From positions 1,364,001-1,428,000 of the forward strand of contig NC_066602.1 of the NCBI RefSeq assembly GCF_905475345.1: a stretch of DNA of 64,000 bases, given 5' to 3'. Each line of letters begins with the position of its first letter. Within the stretch, counting starts at the first letter, position 1. Of the stretch, positions 10,255 through 21,299 are shown in pieces. This DNA comes from Vespula vulgaris (Eukaryota; Arthropoda; Insecta; Hymenoptera; Vespidae). A model generated the notes under the pieces. That model was not told the origin of the DNA and ran no database searches. It worked only from the letters and a program-made list of their open reading frames with translations. Position numbers and translations under genes: made by a program.

Positions 10255-10572
10255 TCATATGGTAGTTCGCAGCAAAGGGCAACAGTAAGTCGGCTTAAGA
10301 GGGATTGGTGGACAAATCCGGTTCTCCCCACTCACATCATGTTCAGCTCTTTCAACCGCGGAATATGAAGTGTCGATTGAACTGCGTAAAGCCCATTCAA
10401 ATGAATTACGCGAAAAGGAAAATAAATATAGCCAATGATTTTCTCTGAATCCATATTTTTTGGCACTGTGTAATAAAGAAAGAGAGAAGCTTGTTAACTT
10501 AAATAACGCAAAGAGAATTAGTAATATTAAGAAACAAATTTTCAAGCAATATTTCTTGCTCGATATTAACAT
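10255..10572 (-). CDS. Family C protein, uninterrupted 105-aa copy
   Basis: One frame carries both the C leader (MLISSKKYCLKICF, then ILLILFALF, then KLTSFSLSLLHS) and the body (YLFSFSRNSFE, TSYSAVERAEHD, RICPPIP, TYCCPLL), ending TGA at 10,255-10,257. The lysine-rich start with a 9-10 residue hydrophobic core suggests secretion or membrane insertion. The body keeps three cysteines of the pattern seen at 1,853, but the frame stops about 16 residues before the CFD end found there. It is the only C copy where leader and body are continuous, so it best shows the ancestral arrangement. Transcribed away from J at 10,735. Function unknown. Confidence 0.5.
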   Translation of the reverse strand: MLISSKKYCLKICFLILLILFALFKLTSFSLSLLHSAKKYGFRENHWLYLFSFSRNSFEWALRSSIDTSYSAVERAEHDVSGENRICPPIPLKPTYCCPLLRTTI

Positions 10573-10734
10573 TTATTTCTAAATATTTTAAACGATAAAA
10601 ATGGGAAAAATAATAATAGTCGATTATAAATATTCTTTAGTCAATTTCAAAATTGTAAATTGTAAAGAACAGGAATGAAAAAGAAACCAGAAACAAAAAA
10701 AAAGAAAATAATTTGTCCAGTTAATGCGAGTTCA

Positions 10735-10960
10735 TAGTGAAATTACTTCCTTCAGTCCCACGACATTTCGGTTCTTTCTGTTGCGTAGTACGCGGTATTG
10801 ATTACCTTGCATAAAATGTAATGGCTCCTACCATCGAGCCCTGCCTTGCAGATCAGCTCGGTCATCCGACGAGGCAGTCTGGTGGAGGAACTCCTCTGCG
10901 GAAGTCATCCTTTCAATAATTTTTGATCGAGTAATACGCAAGTAAGTGACAAATAATAGC
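10735..10960. promoter_or_regulatory. J block
   Basis: Between C (-) and A (+). Keeps CGACATTTCGG, GTATTGATTA, TGCATAAAATGTAA and the GCAAGTAAGTGA end. Promoter role inferred. Confidence 0.4.
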
Positions 10961-11125
10961 GTCTATACGTCTATATAATACTTCATTCGTCCCAAGGGAA
11001 ACTTACAAGCAATCCAAACGGTACAATTTTTTCGTTTTCACTAGTCTTTTGTTCGTTATCGGTATAAGGTAAACTTGTCAGGAGTCATTAATATGTGATT
11101 TGTTATAACATTTCAATTCTATATT

Positions 11126-11484
11126 ATGGAAATGAAACTAATTTTCTTCATCAATATCATCCTAATTATTATTTTGTTGCTTCTCGGAAAAGATACTTTA
11201 TATCGCTAAGAAGCGCGTGACCCGATTTACCTATGATGACTCGACAATTTCAATGAACAATTGAACGTCTATCCTGTCTTCACTAATCTACAAATTGTAA
11301 ATTATTTCAGAGATATACCAGGTTAAACGAAAGCGAAAGCAGTTTCAATAGCTTAGAAATATTGCAAAGCTGCACAATTGACTGCATGATTATTAAATAT
11401 TCGACATTCGAAATGAAACACATTTACTTTGGCAGTCCTTGCTCTTCCGTATATCCGACGATAGGTCGTTTATGGATAGCATGA
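11126..11484 (+). pseudogene. Family A copy, leader with early stop
   Basis: The leader is MEMKLIFFINIILIIILLLLG, then KDTLYR and TAA at 11,207-11,209, just before the usual donor (GTGACC here). The second exon starts after ATTATTTCAG (11,311) and is open for 57 residues (RYTRLNESESS, SLEILQ, then GSPCSSVYPTIG and W) to TGA at 11,482-11,484. Here the first half and the conserved tail share one frame because of an internal deletion. A shortened product might still form if splicing skips the leader stop. Confidence 0.5.
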
Positions 11485-11692
11485 ATGTCGGACCATCAAA
11501 CAGATTAAGAAATGAAACCGTTTTCCTTTTTAATCTTATATTTAAATGGTCGATCAATCAATGTTGTATTTATCGAATGGTAAGATATTTTGGAGATAAG
11601 ATATAAATTTTTTATTCGAAAGTATAATATGAAATAAAAGATCTGTATCATAGGTACGTTTTATAATCAGTTACTAAATTTTCACAGATTTT

Positions 11693-12081
11693 ATGATGAC
11701 GACGCGAGTATTTCTCTTGATGAGAGGGACATTAGGTCTCTTAACTATAGCTATCCCGAATATTGTAGTAGTGTATATAAATCAGGAACCTACATATTTA
11801 TTAACTAATGTAATGAAAAATATTATATATATGGGAAGCAAGATGCTCCATGAAAGAGAGGAGGTAAGTAATAATATAGGAATAAAAGTTTTAATATTTT
11901 TTCAAGGAATTTTGCGTTACATGTCATTCGTAATTTAATGTGTCAGATCATAAAAGCAGAGGAGGAAGCTGATGCTGCTCACGAATTTATTACAAATCTT
12001 CCAAATGATCTGGTAGGCAAGTTAGTGAGGGAATCACCTAATTATCTGGTTTATGGAAACAACATGTTTCTATTGCTATAG
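11693..12081 (+). CDS. Family B protein, two exons
   Basis: Exon 1 is 11,693-11,863 and exon 2 is 11,947-12,081, giving 101 residues. An 83-nt intron begins GTAAGT after GAG and ends TGTCAG; both exons are in phase 0. The start (MMTTRVFLLM) lies just after a CACAG acceptor at about 11,687, so a 5' untranslated exon is likely. The leader hydrophobic stretch GLLTIAIPNIVVVY suggests secretion or a membrane anchor. Exon 1 then has GSKMLHEREE; exon 2 has AEEEADAAHEFI, PNDLVGKLVRE and YLVYGNNM. It ends at TAG (12,079-12,081), 8-12 residues before the stop inferred for other B copies (HYYSNH, then TGA). This is the best B copy. It lies downstream of A on the same strand. Confidence 0.55.
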
Positions 12082-12214
12082 CATTACTATAGCAACCATC
12101 GACATCAATATTGAATTTTAATACACGAGGTACGAAAATATCAGATGTAAGTTACTAGCCACGTATCTTATCCACTTTTCTATATTAATTTCGTCTTTTA
12201 TAATATAGTGCATT

Positions 12215-12540
12215 GAATCGTGAAAGCAGAAGAGTGGTCCAAGAAGTTGGAAATTCGAACTGAAGAAGGAACATCATTAGCTACTGCTCTTGCGTGCATT
12301 ATGTGATTGAGAATACCTAGGAAACGGAAAAAGGAAAAAGAACATTTGTGTCTTTCCGACGAAATTTGGAAAAACCAATATGGCATTGTTTTATAAAGTT
12401 TGGAACGGTGGTACGAGGAAATGGTTGGGATTTACCTTCTTCAAAGGATCCAAACGTGAGCGGCTTTAGCTGTAGGCTATAAGCGACTGTACTGAGATCG
12501 ATTTGTCGACCTTCCACGCAGGGCCAGGATCAAATAGGAA
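12215..12540 (+). pseudogene. D' block after B
   Basis: After an acceptor-like ATAATATAG: KAEEWSKKLEI, EGTSLATALACIM, stop, then CLSDEIWK/KFGK and ALFYKVW-like text, FTFFKGSKRERL, stop. Several frames are needed. It could also be the 3' untranslated part of B. Confidence 0.45.
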
Positions 12541-12860
12541 TTGAAATGAAACTGAGGGAAGTATATCATACATAATAATTTAACATACAGGGACGATCAA
12601 AGGATTCACTGTTAACAGGGAAATACTTTTAAATTATACGTGAAATGGAAAATCCACGTTCACGTGATTTTTATTCCATCGATTCAAATTAAGTAAGCAT
12701 TCGATATTATTAAGAAAGGAGAAATGCTGAATTCTGTATTTGATATTATTTCTCATAACACTCACGACATGTACTTAAAGAATATTCGTAATATTTAATT
12801 AGCGTTTTTCTTAAATATTGAAATTTGGACGAAGAATTCGGTAGCACAAAGTATCTGTTT
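12541..12860. other. 3' flank
   Basis: The flank described at 3,791, with CAGGGACGATCAAAGGATTC and the ATTCGTAATATTTAATTAGC end. Confidence 0.5.
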
Positions 12861-12865
12861 TTAAT

Positions 12866-13560
12866 ACGTTCTCCCATAATTATCGAGAAATACCTTCGTT
12901 TCAAACCTTTCGGTATTATCTCCCTCAAGTGCACGGCTATCTGCGGCGGTTCGAGTAGCCGGGGATGAGTGAGCGGTCCTGCGTGCGTTTATGCGAACAA
13001 CCCCTATTTTACCTTCATATAATTGGAGATTAGCTCTATAATTACATTACCTATTTAGATTCATCGTTTGATAGCACGATTACTTATTTTGCAGAGTAAT
13101 GGATTATTTTCTTAGGAACAATTTGATTTGGAACATAATATACGAAACATTAGATAATTAGGATTATTTTTTTGCATTCTTTAATAGGGAGTAAATTTCT
13201 AGGAAAGTGTTTCGGTTCATATAGAAAAATTAAATCAGTCGTGGTACATTGACGTCCAAATTATCCAGGTAACTGCATGATATAGCTAAATGGATAATTG
13301 AATTATACAGCTAATCTTATTATCGAATTGTCTGCTTCGTTTGATGAGAGGGAAACTCATGAAAAAATACCTTTCTTGTTTTTAAAATAAGAGAAGTGAT
13401 GTACGCAGAAACGCCCACTTATTCCCGTCCATTCGAGCTGCACTTGAAAAGCGCGCACGGAGAGGAACAACAATGCATCGTTTAATATCATGGTGCTTGA
13501 CGATAGGTACGCGGGAAGGTTTTGCGTACGCACAGATCGTTAAATTCCGATCAATACTCG
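12866..13560. repeat. R element
   Basis: The left arm is shortened (about 12,866-13,020, lacking the MKKY start); the centre has GTGGTACATTGACG; the right arm at 13,329-13,560 starts ATGAAAAAATACC but reaches TAA after a few codons. No R protein is expected from this copy. Confidence 0.55.
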
Positions 13561-13626
13561 TTAACAGGGAAATTTGTAGACGTGAAGGATCATATATTTT
13601 TGCAAAAAAGAGCAAAATTTTGTCCT

Positions 13627-13833
13627 TTATAATTTTTCACGATTCTTTTCCAACATTATCATCCCTCGCGTTATGTATGAGATCTCTCCGTTTTCTTGTT
13701 GGATGTCATCACTATCACTTCTATCGTTTTCTTCCGAATTAATATTCATTTTTTTCTCACCGTGTAAATGGAATTCCTCTTCGGTATTACTTATAGCACG
13801 AAACTCACTCGTGTTTGGAAATTTTGCGATTCT
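13627..13833 (-). CDS. Family N acidic exon
   Basis: Open for 68 residues from an AAG acceptor (TTTCATTAAG, 13,834-13,836): IAKFPNTSEFR, ISNTEEEF, KKMNI, then EENDRSDSDDIQQENGE and a basic end, TAA at 13,627. Other N copies (25,641, 22,814, 40,700, 61,600) keep the same frame in parts, notably SDSDD/SDSDT and DIVENYKG. The acidic, serine-rich stretch suggests a disordered or charged linker. It points toward the R element. No domain recognised. The exon before it would be C' to its right on the same strand. Confidence 0.4.
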   Translation of the reverse strand, partial: RIAKFPNTSEFRAISNTEEEFHLHGEKKMNINSEENDRSDSDDIQQENGEISYITRGMIMLEKNREKL

Positions 13834-13899
13834 CTTAATGAAAAAGAAATAAGTAAGTAAATGGATTGGTAGTCTCAAATTGTATATTACGACATCACG

Positions 13900-14200
13900 G
13901 AATGATACATAACAATAATATAATACTTTCCTGGTTTCCTGACTAATTAGTCGAGGGATCTATTTATACTACTCGAAGTTTCAATACGAAGTGAGCTCAG
14001 CTTTGAAAATCTCTTTCCCTCCTGTTTTATGAATACTCGTTTACTTCATCAAATATCACTATATCGTACGAGGCATACTCATGTACTATTACAAACAATC
14101 GCTAAAAAATTCATCGCTCTCTTTAAGCAGGCTAGATAAGCATCCAGACCGTTGTGAACGTACTTCTTCTTCATAAAATATAAAAGTATAAATTATAAAT
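13900..14200 (-). pseudogene. Family C' 3' part
   Basis: Matches the segment after the C' stop at 25,420-25,560 and the KKKYVHNG end of C' (about 14,140-14,180). Leader and most of the body are absent. Confidence 0.4.
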
Positions 14201-14588
14201 GTTTTAGGAAGATAGCCTTTCCATGAAATAATCTTTCCTTCTGAATAGAATTTTCTGATTCTACTTTCTTGGTAATGTCAATATTCTCTTTACGAAAAAT
14301 AAATAAATTTGAATAACCAAATACCACAAAAAGGTCACTGCCCCAAAACGGGATAAACAAAATTAGATATTTACAAAGTAAAATGATCGAAAGGATATGA
14401 ATATGCAGAATGATTCATAGGAGGATACAAAGGCAGAGAAATAATCAAAAAGAAACGCATGAATGAAAATTAAAAAAAGAATTATCCTCTACGATAGTTT
14501 CGAATTAATAATAAAAAGAGTAGAAAAAATGAGTAGGAAAAATAGTAGAAATAAATTTATTAAATATTTCAATCTATCGCGTTAAATC
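14201..14588. other. Q-flank-like spacer
   Basis: Resembles the 8,935-9,100 and 55,480-55,740 flanks of Q (AAATAAATTTGAATAACCAAAT, AATCAAAAAG) but holds no open Q frame. Confidence 0.35.
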
Positions 14589-15018
14589 TATCTATATATT
14601 AATCTATCGTATCTATTGGAATGCATTACAAGATGTTGATCCTCAATCTTGTAGGCTTCAATGCAAATTCTCGGAAGACTCAAATGAAAGAAAATCCAAA
14701 ATAATATATAAGCCACCAATCAGTCGCGATAATCGATTGTGTATCATACATATCAATTTAAACAAGATGCTCTCATATTTGAATATTTTGTTTCGACCTA
14801 TCAACCTGAATGTTTGGTCGAGGGTTATTTTTTTATACAGTCAGTTGCAAAAGACGTAATTATTAATAGAGGGACATAGAGCTATCTTCGGTAGTCATTT
14901 TTAAGTTGATTGCATATTGTTTTTCATTTGAGTCTTCCGAGAATTTGCATAGATGCCTACAAGATTGAGGATCAACATCTTTTAATGCATTTCAATGATT
15001 ACGATAGATTGATATATA
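14589..15018. repeat. Short inverted repeat
   Basis: About 100-bp arms at 14,589-14,693 and 14,921-15,018, sharing TGATCCTCAATCTTGTAGGC and TCTCGGAAGACTCAAATG in opposite orientation, with a 230-bp spacer carrying Q flank sequence. It marks where the array switches direction. Confidence 0.7.
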
Positions 15019-15351
15019 GATTAGATATTTATGACAAGCTTTCTTCTTTTACACACTTCATTGCTTTTTGTTTCTATTAGTAGAAAATTATATAAAATAA
15101 AATATAATATAATTATAATTATATAAAAAAGTTTCCTTTATAATACACGGACGTCTATATCATCAGGATCAGAAGTGTTACAGTTCTTTGGTTTTATGCA
15201 ACTTAATATGGGAAACCAATTTCTATGGCCATTGTCTCCAAAGCAATAAGAATATGATACGATCAAATTAGAAATTTAAAGCAGAATTTTCACAAATATT
15301 TCTATTATAATTATTACTCGCCGCTAATCAAGAAAATGAAGAATTACTTAC

Positions 15352-15390
15352 AGCAGATTGCCAGGAATAGAATATACTCGTCGTAGCCAT
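15352..15390 (-). CDS. Family L first coding exon, 3' end
   Basis: MATTSIFYSWQSA followed by GTAAGT at 15,346-15,351, the same phase-0 junction as in the L copy at 34,002-34,037. Upstream in the same frame, before a TAA, are QESRAHNSRNH residues that match the L copy at 38,150-38,200. The intron sequence continues to about 15,050, but the AAA.ELR exon is not found nearby, so the gene is incomplete. Confidence 0.4.
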
Positions 15391-15544
15391 TAATATTCCT
15401 CTTTAATGGTTCCTTGAATTATGTGCTCGACTCTCCTGGACGTGTATATTTCTATCCTCTTGATATTTTATTCTGTTAAACACACTTCAGAGTTTTCTGA
15501 AAATATGAAAAATGTTCAATTAATCTTTTACTATATTTTCTCAG

Positions 15545-15791
15545 CATCCTAATTATTTATTTAAAAATTAGGATCCATATTCAGAATTTTATTTTTATCA
15601 GAAAAAATGTCAGAATCTCCTTAAAACATTCTCAAATGAACTTTCGTTTCAATCAAATGGATGAAAAACAAAAACTAATAGGTTTGATCGCAAAAGCAAA
15701 CGAAACCGGATATGTGTCTCGAAGACAACTCGTCTCTACGTTCATCTCTTTGTATTCTTATCATGGACTCATGCATCTCTATTCTAATTGA
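15545..15791 (+). CDS. Family W exon, intact
   Basis: Open for 81 residues from a TTTTCTCAG acceptor (15,536-15,544) to TGA at 15,789-15,791; the first base completes a split codon. Text: IRIHIQNFIFIRKNVRISLK, FRFNQMDEKQKLIGLIAKAN, then GYVSRRQLVSTFISLY. It aligns without gaps over about 60 residues to the W frame at 56,569-56,778 although DNA identity is moderate, the best sign that W is or was coding. It could begin at an internal Met (FNQM). Divergent from the L exon at 15,352. Function unknown. Confidence 0.5.
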
Positions 15792-16356
15792 TTAGCTGCC
15801 CGGCAAACAAGCAATTACTAGTTTCAGACAAGTATTAAAGAGGAATATTAATGGCTAGGACGAGTATATTCTATTCCTGGCAAACCACTTAGTTTGTTGG
15901 ACTCGTCAACAGGTAGTACCACTGAGACAGGAAATACGGAGTAGTAACGCGAGATACCAAGCACATGTGCAACAGTTGGCTCCATATACGATTATCCGAT
16001 TGGTTCGTATAAATGTCTAAAATGAAATATCCTAATTCCGATAACCCTTATTACGCTTCCTCCTCGTTTTAATTTTATAAAATAATTCAAAATTATGCTA
16101 CAAGTAAAATATCAATCACTGGTAAAATATAGTATATAATAATAATAAAAATAAATTAACCACAGCATTAAAAAATAATAAGAAACTACGCAATTTTCTA
16201 TAATCTTCTATAAAACAATATATCGTAGTATTAGATATGAACTTGTATTGAAATCATTTTCATAAGATTTTGTTCTTTATATTGCATGCTATAGGCAATA
16301 GGATAATTTTATATATCTATCTATGAGTTTATGTTAATGGCGTTATGTTATGCCCT
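15792..16356 (+). repeat. P block, and start of nested inverted repeat
   Basis: A P block in inverse orientation to that at position 1, with CAACAGTTGGCTCC and GATTGGTTCGTATAAATG (TATA-like). An L-like fragment, MARTSIFYSWQ then stop, lies at 15,852-15,895. From about 16,250 the sequence recurs inverted at 17,044-17,200. Confidence 0.5.
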
Positions 16357-17968
16357 AAAAGTTCTAATTATAAATGGAGGCAGATTTATATTCGCTAATA
16401 CTTAGGAAGTTCATTACATTCTGTTTAAAATTATTATAAATATTTTCTCTTTTATCTACTACGTTTCTGAATGGAATTTTCTTTATTCTTTTCAGTCGAA
16501 AGGCGCATTCGATACATCTATTATTATATATATGTATCGATTTATATTTATATATATGTTCACTTATCCATCTGTTTTTTCTATAATGCCTTACTTACGA
16601 TGTATATATTAGAGGCAAACTACGAGCGCATATATTTATATTTTTATCTATTATTTCGTGAATTATCTGTGCCGTCTTAATAATTAAGAAGGATGTAAAT
16701 AGATGGAAGTTGAAAAAGAAAATTGAAAGATAAGAAAGTGAAAATAGATATTTAAATTCAAGAAGAAAAGAAGCGAACGAGTGTGCATTAGGAAAGTGAA
16801 TCAGTTGATATCGAATTCATATTTTCATATAGTTGTTTAGGATGGATTATTTGTAATTAAATTTTTGATAAATATTTACTTCTTCGGAATATGAAGACAA
16901 AATTGACCGAAAAAAAAAGAATAAAATTAAAAGCTAATCGACAAAACTTGAAGCAATTTATTTTTAATCGAGGCAACATCGTGTTCAGACAAAACTCTAA
17001 GAAAGAAAAGATAATTAGCATGAACATTGGCTGCATAACTTTCGAAGTATTAGCGAATATAATTCTGCCTCCATTTATAATTAGAACTTTTAGGGCATAA
17101 CATAACGCCACTTATATAAACTCATAGATAGGTATATAAAATTATCCTATTGTTTATAGCATGCAATATAAAGAGCAAAATCTTATGAAAATGAATCTTC
17201 GCGTTGGTTATTCAAAAACTTAAATAAGATGTAACTTATCAAGAACATAAAGAAAAATATCATCGAATCCCATTACCGAATCCAATTATGTAGCCAATGT
17301 TCATGCTAATTATCTTTTCTTTCTTAGAGTTTTGTCTGGACACGATGTTGCCTCGATTAAAAATAAATTGCTTCAAGTTTTGTCGATTAGCTTTTAATTT
17401 TATTCTTTTTTTTCGGTCAATTTTGTCTTCATATTCCGAAGAAGTAAATATTTATCAAAAATTTAATTACAAATGATGCATCCTAAACAACTATATGAAA
17501 ATATGAATTCGATATCAACTGATTCACTTTCCTAATGCACACTCGTTCGCTTCTTTTCTTCTTGAATTTAAATATCTATTTTCACTTTCTTATCTTTCAA
17601 TTTTCTTTTTCAACTTCCATCTATTTACATCCTTCTTAATTATTAAGACGGCACAGATAATTCACGAAATAATAGATAAAAATATAAATATATGCGCTCG
17701 TAGTTTGCCTCTAATATATACATCGTAAGTAAGGCATTATAGAAAAAACAGATGCATAAGTGAACATATATATAAATATAAATCGATACATATATATAAT
17801 AATAGATGTATCGAATGCGCCTTTCGACTGAAAAGAATAAAGAAAATTCCATTCAGAAACGTAGTAGATAAAAGAGAAAATATATAAATTAATTTTAAAC
17901 AGAATGTAATGAACTTACTAAGTATTAGCGAATACAATTCTGCTTCCATTTGTAATTAGAACTTTTAG
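16357..17968. repeat. Near-perfect 680-bp inverted repeat
   Basis: Arms 16,357-17,037 and 17,287-17,968 are nearly identical in opposite orientation (for example ACATCTATTATTATATATAT and CATCCATCTGTTT against GCATCTGTTT). The 249-bp spacer contains an inverted copy of about 16,250-16,410, so two overlapping inversions are nested. Each arm starts with an eroded L intron and acceptor (TTTTCAGTCGAAAG) followed by TA-repeat-rich sequence. The arms are far more alike than other repeats here, so this is recent or is kept alike by gene conversion. It could form a hairpin. Confidence 0.85.
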
Positions 17969-18850
17969 AACTATTTGTAAGAAAACAGGTAGTACTTAAT
18001 GAGGCATTACGATTCATAGATTGAAACACACTTTTATGACAACCCTATAATTAGAAAAATATGGAATCATGTATCTCTATTCTAATTGGTTAACTGACCG
18101 GCAAAGCAATACAACTGGTTTCAGACAAGCAACTCAACTGATATGTTTGACTCGTCAATCGATAGTATCACCGAAATACCAAATACGGAATAATATCACG
18201 AAATATCCAACACGTGTGCAACAGTTGGATCCATAAACGATTATTCGATTGGTTCGTATAAAAGTCTAAAAAGAAATACCCGACAACCCTAATTACGCTT
18301 CCTTCTCAGTTTAATTTTATACAATAATTCAAAATTATGCAACAAGTAAAATATCAATCACTGGTAAAATATAGTAAGTAATAATAACAAAGATCAGTTA
18401 ACCATAGCATGAAAAAATAGTAAGAAACTATGCAATTTTCTATAATCTACCATAAAACATATTATCGTAGTATTGGATATGAACTTGTATAAAATAGGGC
18501 ATAACATAACGTCAGTAATATAAACTCCTAGATAGATATATAAAATTATCCTATTGTGTATAGCATGCAATTTGGAACAGAATCTTATGATAATGGATCC
18601 TCGCATTAAATATTATAAAATTCAAGTATGATTCTACTTATCAAGAACTTGAAAAATGTATCGGGTGATTCCCAAAATCGATTTCAAATATGCGGCCAAT
18701 TTTCAGATATTACGGTTTGTATGCTAATCATCTTTTCTTTCTTGGAGTTTCGTCGCTCTGGACTCGTTACCGTGTCCATTAAATGTTAATTGCTCTAACT
18801 TTTGTCGAATAGCTTTTAGTTTCTTGTTTTTCTGTTAAATTTTGTCTCCA
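17969..18850 (+). repeat. P block and diverged third copy of inverted-repeat sequence
   Basis: 17,969-18,490 repeats 15,770-16,250 in the same direction. 18,490-18,850 is a diverged copy of 17,095-17,480 (GGGCATAACATAACG, TATAGCATGCAAT, CTTTCTTGGAGTTT). No gene supported. Confidence 0.6.
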
Positions 18851-19990
18851 TATTTAGAAGAAGCACGTATTTATCAAAAATGGAGGATCCATCTATGCCA
18901 ATATACACAAATATAGGAAAATATGAAATTGAGAATGAGTCCACTTACCTAATACATATAAGCTTGCTTCTTTTCTCGATGTCTCTTTTTTTCTTTAATA
19001 TTAACTTCATTTTTTATTTTGACTTATTTTTCAATTTTCTTTTTAATTTTACATCCGTGGTTTACTGATATTCGTATGACATATATGTATACACATACGT
19101 CTATATATATATACATACATATATGTATATATATTTTACAACGCACTGCTTATGTTATACGTATTGAAGGCAAATTATGAGCTTATTTATTTATACATTT
19201 ATCTATATCCATATGATTCTCAGAAATATATAAAGAGTATATCAGTTTATAGGCAAATATATAAATAAATATAAACATGAACATTAGACTTTAGTACATA
19301 CAAAGTACACAGTGCGGTGAAATATATATATATGTGTGTATATATATGCATGTATTTACGTATATATCGAATCAGTCTACCATCTGAAAAGAATAGAGAA
19401 AATTTCATTCATAAATTTCATTCAAAAGAAAAGAGAAAATATATAAACTAATTTTTAACAGAATGTAATGAACTTACCAAGTACTAGCACAAATAGTTTT
19501 AACTCGATTAATAATTACGCCTTGCAGGACTATCTGTAAGAAAACAAATAGTACTTAATAACGCATTACGATTGATAGATCGAAACACAGTTTTACAAGC
19601 CGATAATTAGAAAAGGAGACTCAAATATTAACATTCCAAGGGATATTTATATTATTCCAAACAATTCACTAAGCTTTAGTTCAAATAACGCAAATTATAA
19701 TATTTCCTCTGGTTAATATTATACAATAATATACCCAAGACAAATTACTAGATATAATATATAGTGCAAGAAAATGATAAACTATACAACTTTCTATAGT
19801 ATATTATAAAACGGTATATCGTAGTATTGAACACAAAATTGTATAAAATATAGTATAATGCGTTAATATCAAGTAGCATAAAATTCAAATAGGATTTCAC
19901 TAACCGATAGCGCGTTTTTTATAATCTTCCAGATAAGTAACATTATCGCGATGGACAGGAACTTACATATTATTCTAATTCGTCCCTCTC
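18851..19990. other. Low-complexity and L/P remnants
   Basis: TA/CATA-rich microsatellite stretches at about 19,081-19,140 and 19,320-19,372; an inverted remnant of the L intron near 19,440-19,500; then a Q-flank remnant. No gene seen. Confidence 0.5.
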
Positions 19991-19994
19991 TTGA

Positions 19995-20234
19995 AACCTC
20001 CAGGAAGATGCTTGTAGGATGATTCGAAACAGAATAAATAGTTTATTCAACTTCCGCGGACAGCTCCTAACATCTTTTATATTGACTCGAGCATGCGCTG
20101 TTTCGTTTAATCCCCTCTTTTTCATATTTTCACGATCCCCAATTATCTCTTCACAATGTTACCAACAGTTCTGGATCGATATTAGCGTAAAAGGAAGATT
20201 TCTGTTTGCTTTTATCTCTGTTTTTTCTTCTTGA
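19995..20234 (+). CDS. Family Q frame
   Basis: Open for 79 residues after a TGA at 19,992: NLQEDACRMIRNRINSLFNF, TRACAVSFNPLFFIFSRS, SSQCYQQFW, ending FISVFSS. The first half matches the copy at 31,700-31,960 almost residue for residue (INGLFNFRG, STRACAVSFNPLF) and the IQNKRLFN part of 55,693-55,959. The acceptor seen at 55,960 (CTTCAG) is CTTGA here, so splicing may be lost. Three cysteines; no leader of its own. Confidence 0.35.
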   Translation, partial: NLQEDACRMIRNRINSLFNFRGQLLTSFILTRACAVSFNPLFFIFSRSPIISSQCYQQFWIDISVKGRFLFAFISVFSS

Positions 20235-20239
20235 TTCTT

Positions 20240-20950
20240 TTTTCTCCATTTGATTCCCCATGTGATTCTCCATACTCATATCTTTTCGATCATTTCACGA
20301 TGTAAAAATCGAATTGCGTTTATCCACTTTCCGATGAGGAAAATTTTTTTGGCATTTAATTATTCATATTTATTTATTTTGTGCGAAGAGAATGTTGACA
20401 TTACAAGAAAGTAGAATTCAGAATATTGTATTTAAAAGGAATAGTAATCTCTGGGAAAATCTCTTCCTACAATATTTATAACTGATGATTTGTGCGATGT
20501 AAATCGGTTGACCGAATAACGATGGCTAGAAAGAAGTATAATAGATCTTTACTATGTTAGGGAAATATTATGTAAATGTTTATTATATGTACGCTTATCG
20601 AGATATTTAATCATCCGAGTAAAACATTAGGAAAATGCTGAATAAATTAGAAATATTATGTTACTAGATATATAAGTATGTCGTTGCTATACTGGGTTAT
20701 ACGTAATGAGAAATAAACGAATCGATTAAGATAACATTTTCCGAGGAACTAATTAGTTTGGAATATATGATATATTAGATAATTGGCAGTATAAGTGGAT
20801 CGTTCTTTGAAATTTTCCTATCGGGAATTAATTTTTCGGAAAAAGTATTCCTTCGTATGAAAGAACTAAATTAGTTGTGGTACATCGATCTGCTAATTAA
20901 TTAATGCAGCTAAATAGCTAATTGAAATATACTGCTAATCGTATTATCGC
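20240..20950. other. Q-to-R spacer
   Basis: 20,240-20,650 is a Q flank (AAATTTTTTTGGCATTTAATTA; compare 31,560 and 36,780 inverted or direct). 20,700-20,950 is an R centre with GTACATCGATCTGC. No frame. Confidence 0.45.
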
Positions 20951-20967
20951 ATTGCCTGCTTAGTTTA

Positions 20968-21213
20968 ATGACAGGAGAACGAACGACAAAATATCTTTCT
21001 TCTTTTGAAAAAATACCTTTCGTCAAAATAAGCGAGGAGATATACGCACGCACACCCACAGAACCGCGGACATATTCCCGCTTACATGCCCTAGCGCGGA
21101 TGAGAGAATATAAGAGCGTAAGTGTGTGGAGAAAGATAATAACAAATTGTTTAACACGAACGTACACGACGATACGTATGGAAGAACGTAACGTATGCAT
21201 GCATTTTCATTAA
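20968..21213 (+). CDS. Family R small frame
   Basis: 81 residues from MTGERTTKYLSSF, aligning with MTGKQMKKYLPYY of the copy at 60,751. After the start the two diverge, partly by frameshift: here RTPTEPRTYSRLHAL and KSVSVWRKIITN. Basic, no hydrophobic segment. Transcribed out of the R centre at 20,700-20,950, converging with D at 21,300. Low certainty. Confidence 0.25.
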   Translation: MTGERTTKYLSSFEKIPFVKISEEIYARTPTEPRTYSRLHALARMREYKSVSVWRKIITNCLTRTYTTIRMEERNVCMHFH

Positions 21214-21299
21214 ATCTCAATCGTAAGATATTTGCGCTACGTAATAATTTAGTTCGTCCAAATACCTATATTTCTGAAAAACGTACATTATACATTATT

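Noticed and set aside
16471..16680. 69-codon Tyr/Ile-rich frame, repeated at 17,643-17,852
   Set aside because: Encoded by a TATA-type microsatellite within the inverted repeat; identical because the arms are identical, not by selection.
16857..17111. Overlapping frames on both strands in the inverted repeat
   Set aside because: Low-complexity AT sequence, no support in the diverged copy at 18,600-18,850.
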